This document shows positions 24,875 through 32,944 of a stretch of 35,081 bases of DNA, piece by piece. The notes under the pieces were generated by a model. It saw nothing but the letters and a program-made list of their open reading frames with translations, had not been told where the DNA came from and did no database searches. The stretch is taken from assembly GCA_021811685.1 (NCBI GenBank), contig JAJZNT010000002.1, positions 1 through 35,081 on the forward strand, read 5' to 3'. How positions within the stretch are numbered: the first letter of the stretch is position 1; each line of letters opens with the position of its first letter. Position numbers and translations under genes: made by a program. Source of the DNA: a bacterium (GTDB lineage: Bacteria > Patescibacteriota > Saccharimonadia > Saccharimonadales > UBA4665).

Positions 24875-24903
24875 TTGCATATCTGTTAGTTTACTGATAT
24901 AGT
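24875..24903 (+). promoter_or_regulatory. rpsB promoter
   Basis: TTGCAT, a 17-nt spacer and TATAGT (24898-24903). Start near 24910. It diverges from the rpmE promoter about 55 bp away. Confidence 0.65.
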
Positions 24904-24909
24904 GCCATC

Positions 24910-25028
24910 TACATTAACGTAACAGGCTGGATTTATGCGGTTCTCTTCCTGAGGAGCAAACTTAATGCCCCGGGCGAGCGGCCAGTCGAGGATTTATAAA
25001 AGAATCGCGAGAAAGGTAAGGTGTTTTT
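24910..25028 (+). promoter_or_regulatory. Structured rpsB leader, possible autoregulatory site
   Basis: About 119 nt of 5' leader. GGCTGG near 24926 can pair with CCAGTC near 24983 (one G-U), enclosing a CTC/GAG hairpin and a GC-rich GCCCCGGGC stretch. A Shine-Dalgarno (AAAGGTAAGG) ends 8 nt before the GTG. Ribosomal protein S2 represses its own message in some bacteria, so a binding site here is plausible but not shown. Confidence 0.4.
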
Positions 25029-25766
25029 GTGTCTAGTGAAATTAACATGAAAGAGCTATTAGAGGCCGGAGCGCATTTCGGCCACAAGACCAGCCGCTGG
25101 AACCCCAAGATGCAGCCATTTATTCATTCCAAGCGCGGAGGCATTCATATAATTGACCTGGCTAAAACGGTTGAGGGCCTGGAGAAGGCCATGCGTTTTG
25201 TTAGTGAAACGGCTTCCTCTGGAAAGCAAGTGTTGATGGTGGGGACCAAACGGCAGGCGCAGTCAATCGTTAAGGATGCGGCGGTTGCCACTAAGCAGCC
25301 TTATGTAAGTGAGCGCTGGTTAAGCGGCCTACTGACCAACTGGAACACGATTGGTGGCCGGGTTAAGCATTTAAAAGATCTTGAAACGCGAATGGAATCA
25401 GGAGAGCTTGCCAGCCGCTACAGCAAGCTTGAGGTTCAACGCTACCAGGAAGAGATTGATGAGCTAAACCATAAATATGGTGGCATTAAGGACTTGAACG
25501 GCCGTCCCGGAGCCCTTTATGTTGTTGACGTTCTTGAGGAAAATAATGCCGTGCGTGAAGCTAAGCGGCTAGGCATACCCATAGTCGCTATAGTTGACAG
25601 CAATGCCGACCCATCTCTTATCACCTATCCTATTCCGGCAAACGACGATGCAATTAAAACGATTGAGCTAATCACCGGCTATATCCGCCAGGCAATCGAT
25701 GAAGGCATGGGCAAAAGAGCAAAAACTAATGCTGGCACAAAGACCGAGGCAAAAGAGGAAGCATAA
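25029..25766 (+). CDS. rpsB: Small ribosomal subunit protein uS2
   Basis: 245 residues from GTG 25029. The N-terminus MKELLEAGAHFGHKTSRWNPKMQPFI and the later TNWNTI, PGALYVVDVLEENNAVREAKRLGIPIVAIVDSNADP are diagnostic for S2, which sits between the head and body of the 30S subunit. The GTG is favoured over the internal ATG (25047) by the Shine-Dalgarno spacing. tsf begins 2 nt after the stop. It heads the rpsB-tsf-frr block and has a strong promoter and long leader. Confidence 0.96.
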   Translation: MSSEINMKELLEAGAHFGHKTSRWNPKMQPFIHSKRGGIHIIDLAKTVEGLEKAMRFVSETASSGKQVLMVGTKRQAQSIVKDAAVATKQPYVSERWLSGLLTNWNTIGGRVKHLKDLETRMESGELASRYSKLEVQRYQEEIDELNHKYGGIKDLNGRPGALYVVDVLEENNAVREAKRLGIPIVAIVDSNADPSLITYPIPANDDAIKTIELITGYIRQAIDEGMGKRAKTNAGTKTEAKEEA

Positions 25767-25768
25767 TT

Positions 25769-26365
25769 ATGGCTATAGATATTAAGCAGATAAAACGGTT
25801 AAAAGATCTTACCGGAGTGGGATTAACCGATGCTAAAGCCGCGCTAGAGGAAGCTAAAGGAGATTTTGACTTAGCCTTAAAAGAAATGCGCGCCAAGGGA
25901 CTGACTAAGGCGGAGAAGCGGGGCGAGAGGCAGGCAAGAGCCGGTGTTATCGGTTCATATAACCATGACCAGAGAATCGGTGTAATAGTTGAAGTAAACT
26001 GCGAGACGGACTTTGTGGCCAGAAATGAGCTGTTTACTGATATGGTTAAGGATTTAGCTATGCATATTGCCGCGACTAATCCTCAATACCTTAGCCGGGA
26101 AGATGTTCCCGAAGCAGATATTAAACAAGTTGAAGAGGAGCTGAGACAACGGGCTGAGGCTGAGGGTAAACCTAAGGCAATGATCGATAAAATAGTTGTT
26201 GGACAGCTGGAGAAACACCTGGCTGAACATTGTTTGCTAAGTCAGCCTTTTGTAAAGAATCCGGATATCACCGTTAATGACTATGTAAAGGAACATAATG
26301 CCCGCCTTGGGGAAAACATAGTTGTAAGGAGATTCTACCGCCTAGCCCTTGGCGAAAACAGTTAA
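25769..26365 (+). CDS. tsf: Translation elongation factor Ts
   Basis: 198 residues, the short form of EF-Ts. Exchanges GDP for GTP on EF-Tu. The N-terminal UBA-like helix bundle IKRLKDLTGVGLTDAKAALEEAKGDFDLAL is clear, and the core contains NCETDFVARNELF with the TDFV nucleotide-exchange motif. The C-terminal region is reduced compared with E. coli (283 residues). It lies 2 nt after rpsB. The usual next gene, pyrH, is missing; frr follows after 20 nt. Confidence 0.95.
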   Translation: MAIDIKQIKRLKDLTGVGLTDAKAALEEAKGDFDLALKEMRAKGLTKAEKRGERQARAGVIGSYNHDQRIGVIVEVNCETDFVARNELFTDMVKDLAMHIAATNPQYLSREDVPEADIKQVEEELRQRAEAEGKPKAMIDKIVVGQLEKHLAEHCLLSQPFVKNPDITVNDYVKEHNARLGENIVVRRFYRLALGENS

Positions 26366-26385
26366 GCAGATTATGATTAGGGCTA

Positions 26386-26949
26386 ATGGATTATGCAAAC
26401 GTCATCACTAAGGCGGAAGCGTCTTTTAGCGCGGCGCTTGATCACTTAAGCGGAGAATTGTCCCGTATGCGTACAGGGAGGGCAAATGTAGCTATGCTTG
26501 ATGGGATAGTTGTTGAGGCTTACGGCACACAAATGCCCCTGAATCAGGTAGGTAATATTAGCGTACCCGATGCGCAGCTATTACAGATTACCCCTTTTGA
26601 TCCGGCTAATCTTCAGCCTATAGCCACTGCTATTAGAAGTGCTCAGAGCCTAGGGTTTAACCCAAGCGATGACGGCAGGGTAGTTAGGGTGCAGGTTCCT
26701 CCTTTGACTGAAGAGCGACGCAAAGAACTGGCAAAGCAGATAGGCGAAAAACTTGAGGAGGCATTAATTAGAATGCGTAGCGCCAGGCATGAGGCGCAAA
26801 AGGAACTGGACCAGTCTAAAAAAGACAAGCAGATTAGTGAAGACGAAATGAAACGGGCCCAGAAATCGATCGATGAAAGTCTTAGCCGCTACCGTGATCA
26901 AATGGATAAAGTTGCTAAGTTAAAAGAGACCGAGATTCTAACTATGTAA
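26386..26949 (+). CDS. frr: Ribosome recycling factor
   Basis: 187 residues, standard length. With EF-G it splits post-termination ribosomes. Matches include LSGELSRMRTGRANVAMLDGIVVEAYG, the PLNQVGNISV segment, DGRVVRVQVPPLTEERRKELAKQ and a long C-terminal helix of the three-helix bundle. Start ATG 26386; no clear Shine-Dalgarno, so it may depend on the upstream rpsB-tsf transcript. Downstream, uppS, cdsA and dxr of the classical cluster are missing and rseP comes next. Confidence 0.95.
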   Translation: MDYANVITKAEASFSAALDHLSGELSRMRTGRANVAMLDGIVVEAYGTQMPLNQVGNISVPDAQLLQITPFDPANLQPIATAIRSAQSLGFNPSDDGRVVRVQVPPLTEERRKELAKQIGEKLEEALIRMRSARHEAQKELDQSKKDKQISEDEMKRAQKSIDESLSRYRDQMDKVAKLKETEILTM

Positions 26950-27038
26950 TTAATGGGTATACTCGGTTTGATTGATGAGCTAGATTTAGGGAAGCCAAAT
27001 TGCTTAAAAATTAGCGGTTTAATTCAGGTTAGCTAAGG

Positions 27039-27044
27039 TATAAT
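27039..27044 (+). promoter_or_regulatory. rseP -10 element, leaderless arrangement
   Basis: Consensus TATAAT with 8 nt to the rseP ATG at 27053. The -35 is weak. Confidence 0.5.
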
Positions 27045-27052
27045 CAGTTGAT

Positions 27053-28216
27053 ATGTCAGTTTTTATTCTAGTACTAGGGATTATTCTGTTTATTGGGTTA
27101 ATTATTACTCATGAACTCGGGCATTTTTGGGTTGCCCGGCGCAATGGGGTGGTTGCTGAGGAGTTCGGCATCTTTTTCCCGCCTAAGTTATATAAAAAGA
27201 AGACCAAAAAAGGTTGGGTCTTTTCGATTAACTTGTTACCCCTGGGCGGCTTTGTAAAGTTAAAAGGCGAGCACGATTCAGATACTGAGCCGGGAAGTTT
27301 CGGCGCCGCAACTACATGGGTTAAGTCGAAGATTATGGTTGCCGGTGTAGCGGTTAACTTTGTTACCGCCGTAGTCCTGCTGATTATACTGGCGTGGATC
27401 GGTTTACCTCAGATTATTCCTAACCAGTTTGATATAAGTAGCGCAAGTAGTCCCGCAAACCACGCCGTACTCGTTACTTCCGTTCTGAGCCACAGTCCGG
27501 CGCAGTCGATAGGCATAAAAAGCAAAGACGTAATTGTTGCCCTAGGCAAAACCGGGCATACAAGTTCGGTTAAATCCTTAAGTGACCTACAACATTTAAC
27601 AAAACAATATGCCGGGCAAAAAGTTCAGGTGGTTTTTAGCAACAATGGTAAGCAAATAACTAAAAGTGTTCGTTTGCTGTCCAGCTCGGTAGTCAAAGCC
27701 AGCTTAAACACCAACAATCCTGAGGGCTATTTGGGTATATCGTCAATGGAATTTACGCAGTATAGCTGGTGGGCCGGTCCGATTGAGGGAGTAGGCTTAA
27801 CCTTACAGATAATAAAACTGACGTTTATTGGTTTAGGGCATGCGCTAGCCGGTCTGGGGCAAATGATTGGCGGGCTTATAACCGGAAATACCGTAGCCAG
27901 ACAGCACGGACAAAAAATTGCTTCATCTCAAGTTGCCGGCCCGGTAGGTATTTTCGTAATACTTAAAGACGGTAGCGCTCTAGGCATTCAGTTTATGCTG
28001 TTTATTGTTGCGATTATTGCGCTAACTTTGGCAATTATGAATATCCTACCCTTACCGGCGCTAGACGGAGGCAGGCTATGGACAATGCTGATCAGCAGAT
28101 GGCTTCACAAGCCGCTAAGCGCCTCGCTGGAGGAGGCGATTAATGCTGTCGGTATGTTAATTCTCATAGCCATTATTATTCTCGTAACTCTTGTTGACGT
28201 GCATCGCTTTTTATAG
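27053..28216 (+). CDS. rseP: Site-2 protease RseP family zinc metalloprotease
   Basis: 387 residues. Intramembrane protease. The first membrane segment carries HELGH (H20, E21, H24). A PDZ domain lies in the middle (about residues 125-215), and the C-terminal membrane segments include NILPLPALDGGR with D338 as third zinc ligand. Family members cut anti-sigma factors and clear signal-peptide remnants. It follows frr by 103 bp with its own -10 and is followed 9 nt later by a CPBP protease. In many bacteria this gene sits between dxr and proS; proS is two genes on here. Confidence 0.93.
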   Translation: MSVFILVLGIILFIGLIITHELGHFWVARRNGVVAEEFGIFFPPKLYKKKTKKGWVFSINLLPLGGFVKLKGEHDSDTEPGSFGAATTWVKSKIMVAGVAVNFVTAVVLLIILAWIGLPQIIPNQFDISSASSPANHAVLVTSVLSHSPAQSIGIKSKDVIVALGKTGHTSSVKSLSDLQHLTKQYAGQKVQVVFSNNGKQITKSVRLLSSSVVKASLNTNNPEGYLGISSMEFTQYSWWAGPIEGVGLTLQIIKLTFIGLGHALAGLGQMIGGLITGNTVARQHGQKIASSQVAGPVGIFVILKDGSALGIQFMLFIVAIIALTLAIMNILPLPALDGGRLWTMLISRWLHKPLSASLEEAINAVGMLILIAIIILVTLVDVHRFL

Positions 28217-28225
28217 GGCTAAACT

Positions 28226-29023
28226 GTGGCAGATAAGCAAAAACTACTTTCTCTAAAATCCAAGGAGACTCAGCCTTGGCGCAAAATACCCAAGTGGCTT
28301 TTGCCGATCATGATAATCCTGCTTGTGGCCCTAATATTTTTCGTAAGCCAGTACGCCGCCAGCTTAATACTTTCGCTCTATGCTCTTATTAGAGGCTGGA
28401 ACGCTGCTCAAGCCAATAGTTGGCTCAATTCATCAATAACCGCCCAGTTTATATATGTCGTGCTGTTCGAGAGCGCTAGTATCGGTCTTGTTTGGGCGAT
28501 ACTTCACCGTTACGGTAAATCGCTAAGGTCAATCGGGCTGAAGAAAGCCAGGTTTAGGGACGGTGGCTATGCGCTGCTCGCTTACCCGGTATATTTTATA
28601 GCACTGCTTATTGGGCTTTACATAGTCAGGGCTATCTATCCCACCTTTAATACTAATCAGGGACAGAGCATTGGCTTTAACTCGGTTCACGGAGTTTACC
28701 AGTTAACACTGACGTTTTTCAGCCTGGTAATTATTCCGCCTTTTGCCGAGGAGATATTGTTTAGAGGCGTCTTGTTTGAGGGGCTTAAGAAAGCTATGCC
28801 GGTTATTTATGCCGGTGTTTTAACCAGTGCAATTTTTGCTATCGCTCACCTGCCGGAGGGTACTTCTGGGTTGTTTTGGGTCGGCGCTCTGGATGTGTTT
28901 ATCTTGAGCCTGGTGCTGGTTTACTTAAAGCAAAAGACTAAAAGCCTTTGGCCGGGGATATTCTTGCACATGCTTAAAAACCTCGTAGCCTTTATTAGCT
29001 TGTTTTTACTAACGAATCGTTAG
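28226..29023 (+). CDS. CPBP family intramembrane metalloprotease
   Basis: 265 residues from GTG 28226. About six to eight membrane segments. The CAAX protease/bacteriocin-processing (Abi) motifs are present: EE-x3-R as E175 E176 ... R180 (FAEEILFRG), H208 (AIAHLPEG), and H248 with N252 (HMLKN). These form the glutamate/histidine active site. It lies 9 nt after rseP, so two intramembrane proteases share a transcript. Substrate unknown. Inserted between rseP and proS. Confidence 0.9.
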   Translation: MADKQKLLSLKSKETQPWRKIPKWLLPIMIILLVALIFFVSQYAASLILSLYALIRGWNAAQANSWLNSSITAQFIYVVLFESASIGLVWAILHRYGKSLRSIGLKKARFRDGGYALLAYPVYFIALLIGLYIVRAIYPTFNTNQGQSIGFNSVHGVYQLTLTFFSLVIIPPFAEEILFRGVLFEGLKKAMPVIYAGVLTSAIFAIAHLPEGTSGLFWVGALDVFILSLVLVYLKQKTKSLWPGIFLHMLKNLVAFISLFLLTNR

Positions 29024-29056
29024 GGTACAATAGAGCGAAAGTCAGAGAGAGGACGC

Positions 29057-30307
29057 ATGCGTTTAAGCGGAAATATAACTAAAACCATCAAGACCATACC
29101 TTCAGACGAGCAGGCGACTAATGCTAAATTGCTCATCCGCGCCGGTTTTATTCATAAAGAAATGGCCGGTGTTTATTCCTATTTGCCCCTAGGACTAAAA
29201 GTAATCGAGAATATAAAGCAGATAGTTAGGGAAGAGATGAATGCTCTCGGTGCAAGCGAGCTGTTGATGTCCTCGCTTCAAGCAAAAGATACCTGGACTT
29301 CCACTAAGCGCTGGGATGATTCCGTTGTAGACATCTGGTTTAAGAGCCAGCTTAAAAACGGAACAGAAGTAGGTTTTGCCTGGAGTCACGAAGAGCCATT
29401 AATGCTTATGGCTCAAAAATTGGTTCAGAGCTACAGAGACCTGCCTATAAGCGTTTATCAGTTTCAGAATAAATTTAGGAACGAGATCCGCTCCAAAAGC
29501 GGCGTAATGCGCGGCAGAGAGTTCATCATGAAAGACATGTATGCCTTTTCGCGCAGCCAAGAAGAACTTGATCGGTTTTATGCTGAGGCGCAGAAGGCTT
29601 ACTTAAAGGTATTTGAGCGAATAGGAATCGGAGACTATACCTTCATGACTTTTGCATCAGGCGGAGCATTTACTCAATTCAGCCATGAATTTCAGACTGT
29701 AACGGACACCGGTGAAGATACGATTTATATCGACCGTAAGAAACGACTGGCGGTGAATGAGGAGGTCTTTAACGACGAGGTTATAAGTCAGCTTGGACTG
29801 GCTAAGGACGAACTGGAAAAGGTTAAAGCTGCGGAAGTCGGCAACATCTTTAACTTTGGAAGCGTCAAAGGTGAGCAAATGGGCGTGTATTACGCCGCTG
29901 AGGATGGTGAGCGTCGTCCGATATTTCTAAGTTCTTACGGAATTGGTATTAGCCGGTTAATGGGAGTAATTGCCGAGCACTTTAACGACGAGCATGGTCT
30001 GGTGTGGCCGCTGCCGATTGCCCCCGTTAAGGTATATATAATTGCCATCGGCAGTAGGGCTAGTTTAAATGCGGCTGATGAGCTGTATAATGTATTGACA
30101 GAACAGGGAGTTGCAGTAATATATGATGACCGTGACGTTCGTCCCGGAGAGAAGTTTGCAGACGCAGACTTAATGGGCATACCCTGGCGAGTAGTTGTTA
30201 GTGATAAGCCACATAAGGACGGCCGATACGAAGTTAAAGCCAGAACCGAAACTACTCTTAAGCACATGAATAAGAAGGAGTTGTTGGGTTTAGTAAAACC
30301 CGAATAA
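29057..30307 (+). CDS. proS: Prolyl-tRNA synthetase, compact form without editing insertion
   Basis: 416 residues. Class II enzyme. Motif 1 region GFIHKEMAGVYSYLPLGLKV; motif 2 FRNEIRSKSGVMRGREFIMKDMYAF; motif 3 SYGIGISRLMG; C-terminal anticodon-binding domain with YDDRDVRPGEKFADADLMGIPWRVVV. Most bacterial ProRS are about 570 residues with an INS editing domain between motifs 2 and 3; here that space is short, so post-transfer editing of Ala-tRNA-Pro is probably absent or done in trans. Shine-Dalgarno GAGAGAGG precedes the ATG and a -10-like TACAAT (29026-29031) lies upstream. Confidence 0.94.
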   Translation: MRLSGNITKTIKTIPSDEQATNAKLLIRAGFIHKEMAGVYSYLPLGLKVIENIKQIVREEMNALGASELLMSSLQAKDTWTSTKRWDDSVVDIWFKSQLKNGTEVGFAWSHEEPLMLMAQKLVQSYRDLPISVYQFQNKFRNEIRSKSGVMRGREFIMKDMYAFSRSQEELDRFYAEAQKAYLKVFERIGIGDYTFMTFASGGAFTQFSHEFQTVTDTGEDTIYIDRKKRLAVNEEVFNDEVISQLGLAKDELEKVKAAEVGNIFNFGSVKGEQMGVYYAAEDGERRPIFLSSYGIGISRLMGVIAEHFNDEHGLVWPLPIAPVKVYIIAIGSRASLNAADELYNVLTEQGVAVIYDDRDVRPGEKFADADLMGIPWRVVVSDKPHKDGRYEVKARTETTLKHMNKKELLGLVKPE

Positions 30308-30365
30308 TATTTTTGGGTAATTGACTTAGGATATTTTCTAAAGTCGGAAAGGATAATAAAGTCCA

Positions 30366-30833
30366 ATGGTAGTTAAAAAGACATTCCGTTTGACTAAAGA
30401 GGGCACAGACGAATTGCAACAGGAACTAGACAGCCTGATTGCTGAGCGTGCTGAGATTGCCGAAAGTATCCGTACCGCCCGCGAATTTGGCGATCTTGCA
30501 GAAAATAGTGAGTATCAATCGGCAAGAGTTGCCCAGGAGCGCAATGAACTACGCATTTCCGAGATTGAACATATATTACAGAACGTTGAGCTGATCAAGG
30601 CGCCGCGCGGATCCGCCAAGGTACAATTGGGATCAAGGGTAAAGCTTAAGGGCTTAGACGGTAAGACAAAAGACTTTCAAATAGTCGGTACGGTGGAAGC
30701 CGATCCCCTTAATGGAAAGATTAGTGATGAGTCGCCGATTGGGCATGCACTGCTCGGTAAACACGAGAAAGAAGAGGTCGAGATTAAAACCGCTCTCGAG
30801 AGCAGTGTTTATAAAATTGTAGCTGTCGACTAA
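30366..30833 (+). CDS. greA: Transcription elongation factor GreA
   Basis: 155 residues, standard. Rescues backtracked RNA polymerase by stimulating transcript cleavage. The N-terminal coiled coil holds the acidic tip in FGDLAENSEYQSAR; the C-terminal FKBP-like domain includes LGSRVKL and ISDESPIGHALLGKHEKEEVEI. Shine-Dalgarno GGAAAGGA lies upstream of the ATG. It is between proS and lysS; greA next to lysS is a common arrangement. Confidence 0.95.
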   Translation: MVVKKTFRLTKEGTDELQQELDSLIAERAEIAESIRTAREFGDLAENSEYQSARVAQERNELRISEIEHILQNVELIKAPRGSAKVQLGSRVKLKGLDGKTKDFQIVGTVEADPLNGKISDESPIGHALLGKHEKEEVEIKTALESSVYKIVAVD

Positions 30834-30873
30834 ATACATAACAGTTTTTGTCTAGTGAAGTATGATCTTAGGC

Positions 30874-30879
30874 TATACT
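30874..30879 (+). promoter_or_regulatory. lysS -10 element
   Basis: TATACT, with a possible TTGTCT -35 at 30848-30853 but a long 20-nt spacer. Start near 30886 would give a leader of about 16 nt before the ATG at 30902. Confidence 0.4.
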
Positions 30880-30901
30880 AAAGAGCGTTAAGCTTAAAAA
30901 T

Positions 30902-32413
30902 ATGGCGACAATAGAGGAACTGCGTAAAGAACGGCTACGAAAGCTGGATGCGCTCAGACAATTAAACATTAACCCATATCCGTCGAGTGTTAAACGGACG
31001 CATTTGCTTGGGGAGATTACTGATAGGTTTTCCGAGCTTGAGCATAAGAGCGTGACAGTTGCCGGGAGAATTTTGACAATTCGAAAACTCGGTAAAATTG
31101 CCTTTGTTGTGTTAAAAGACCAGACAGGGCAGGTACAGCTTTTACTTAGCGAATCGGTGCTTGAGGCTATTGATGCGGAGAAGTCGCAGCTGGGGTTCTC
31201 TGAATTATCTCTTCTAGATAGCGGCGACTTTGTGCAAGCCGAGGGTGATGTAGTTAAAAGCCAGACGGGGGAGATATCCGTTTCGGTTAAACAACTAAGG
31301 CTGCTGACCAAGAGCCTAAGGCCTCTGCCCCTGGAAAGGGAAGGCTTTACCAATAAAGAGGAGCGTTTGCGCAGACGCTATGTTGACATGAACGTTAACC
31401 CAAACGTGCGTGAGCGTTTCATTAGACGCAGTCTTTTCTGGAAAAGTACCAGATCTTATATGGATAAAAACGGATTTGTCGAGATCAATATCCCCGTTTT
31501 AGAGCATACGACCGGAGGAGCCGACGCCAAGCCGTTTGTGACTCATATGGATGCGCTCAACGAGGACTTTTACTTAAGGATTAGCCACGAGCTACCTCTT
31601 AAGCGGTTGCTTGGTGCCGGATTTGAAAAGGTCTATGATATAGGGCCCAGGTTCAGGAACGAGAATTATAGCGACGAACATTTACCGGAGCACGTGGCGA
31701 TGGAGTGGTATTGGGCCTATGCCGATTGGCAGGATGGACTTAAGTTTCAAACGGAAATGTTCAAATACGTAGTAGAGCAGACATTTGCTACGCTTAAGTT
31801 TAAGCTTAACGGCTTTGATATAGATCTAAGTAAGGAGTGGCCGCAGCTAAATTACGCGGATGTGCTTGCTGAGCACTATGATGGGCTGGATATATTTAAC
31901 TGCAGCCTTGAAGACGTTAAGACTTTGTTGAGCAAACACCATCTGGAGGTGGAAAAAGGCGACAGTAAGGCAAAGAGTATAGATAAGCTATGGAAGAATA
32001 TCCGCAAGGATCTTCCCGGACCTTTCTGGCTAGTTGATACCCCGACATTTATTAGCCCGCTTGCGAAAGTTAATCCGAAGAATCCACAAACCGTTCAGCG
32101 CTTCCAGGCAGTAATTGCCGGTAGTGAAGTGAGCAATGGTTTTAGTGAGCTAAACGATCCTCAGGAGCAATATAGCCGTTTCCTAGAACAGCAACAAATG
32201 CGTTCCGGGGGTGATGAGGAGGCGATGATGATGGACATCGACTTTATAGAAATGCTTGAATACGGTATGCCTCCAGCTTGCGGCCTGGGTTATAGCGAGA
32301 GGCTGTTCTGGCTACTAGAGGGCGTTAGTGCCCGTGAGGGTGTACCCTTTCCGCAACTGCGGCGGGAAATTGACGCGACCACTAAAGGGCTCTACCCGGA
32401 AGCTAACTTATAG
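30902..32413 (+). CDS. lysS: Lysyl-tRNA synthetase, class II, divergent
   Basis: 503 residues, usual LysRS length. The N-terminal OB-fold includes VTVAGRILTIRKLGKIAFVVLKDQTGQVQLLL. Core signatures: RRRYVDMNVNP, TGGADAKPFVTHMDALNEDFYLRIS, and motif 2 GPRFRNENYSDEHLPEHVAMEWYWAYADW. Motif 3 reads GMPPACGLGYSERLFWLLEG where LysRS usually has GLGIGIDRLVMLLT; the arginine is kept. Differences around the active site are notable, but the 'TGGADAKPF' and 'EYGMPP' regions favour LysRS over AspRS or AsnRS. The metallopeptidase gene starts 8 nt after its stop. Confidence 0.87.
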   Translation: MATIEELRKERLRKLDALRQLNINPYPSSVKRTHLLGEITDRFSELEHKSVTVAGRILTIRKLGKIAFVVLKDQTGQVQLLLSESVLEAIDAEKSQLGFSELSLLDSGDFVQAEGDVVKSQTGEISVSVKQLRLLTKSLRPLPLEREGFTNKEERLRRRYVDMNVNPNVRERFIRRSLFWKSTRSYMDKNGFVEINIPVLEHTTGGADAKPFVTHMDALNEDFYLRISHELPLKRLLGAGFEKVYDIGPRFRNENYSDEHLPEHVAMEWYWAYADWQDGLKFQTEMFKYVVEQTFATLKFKLNGFDIDLSKEWPQLNYADVLAEHYDGLDIFNCSLEDVKTLLSKHHLEVEKGDSKAKSIDKLWKNIRKDLPGPFWLVDTPTFISPLAKVNPKNPQTVQRFQAVIAGSEVSNGFSELNDPQEQYSRFLEQQQMRSGGDEEAMMMDIDFIEMLEYGMPPACGLGYSERLFWLLEGVSAREGVPFPQLRREIDATTKGLYPEANL

Positions 32414-32421
32414 CTCATTAT

Positions 32422-32793
32422 ATGATTAGCGTTGATGATGATTTGTTTGAGCGCCTAACGCAGGAAGCACTAGCCAGTCTCCCCGGAGAACACGCAAAGA
32501 GCATTGATAACATTGCCATTATTTATGCGGACATTCCTGACGAGCAGCAGCGCAGGCAGCTAAAACTTAGAGACGATCAGACGCTATTCGGTCTATACGA
32601 AGGTGTACCGCTGCCGTTTAGGCAGGGTCAGACTAAAATGCTCCCGGATAAAATAACTCTATTTAAGATACCTCTGTCTAATGCCAGCTCAGACCTTAAG
32701 CAGCTTAAGGAGAATATTCGTCATACACTTTGGCATGAAATAGGGCACTATTACGGGCTTGATCATGATAGGATTCGTGAGCTGGAGGGGTGA
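32422..32793 (+). CDS. Small zincin-like metallopeptidase family protein
   Basis: 123 residues. The C-terminal HEIGHYYGLDH (residues 105-115) is an extended HExxHxxGxxH/D motif: H105, E106, H109 and H115 or D114. The size, the acidic N-terminus and LFGLYEGVPLP match the small 'zinicin-like' metallopeptidase family (DUF1025 type) found widely in bacteria; its substrate is unknown. It lies 8 nt after lysS, likely in the same transcript. Stop is TGA. An AT-rich inverted repeat GTTAAAA/TTTTAAC follows immediately (32794-32814). Confidence 0.85.
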   Translation: MISVDDDLFERLTQEALASLPGEHAKSIDNIAIIYADIPDEQQRRQLKLRDDQTLFGLYEGVPLPFRQGQTKMLPDKITLFKIPLSNASSDLKQLKENIRHTLWHEIGHYYGLDHDRIRELEG

Positions 32794-32944
32794 GTTAAAA
32801 ATGCTTATTTTAACCAGAAGCTGTGTTGTTTTTGACTAAGTGGATTACCTCTTACTCCTTTGTTGTATAGTTATTATCAAACGCGATGTTTATGCAGAAG
32901 CTAAATAATAAAAAAGTCCGGCTAACGGCATATAAATACTTCAA

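Noticed and set aside
32794-32814. GTTAAAA/TTTTAAC inverted repeat as a terminator
   Set aside because: It is purely AT-rich with no following T-run; too weak to call.
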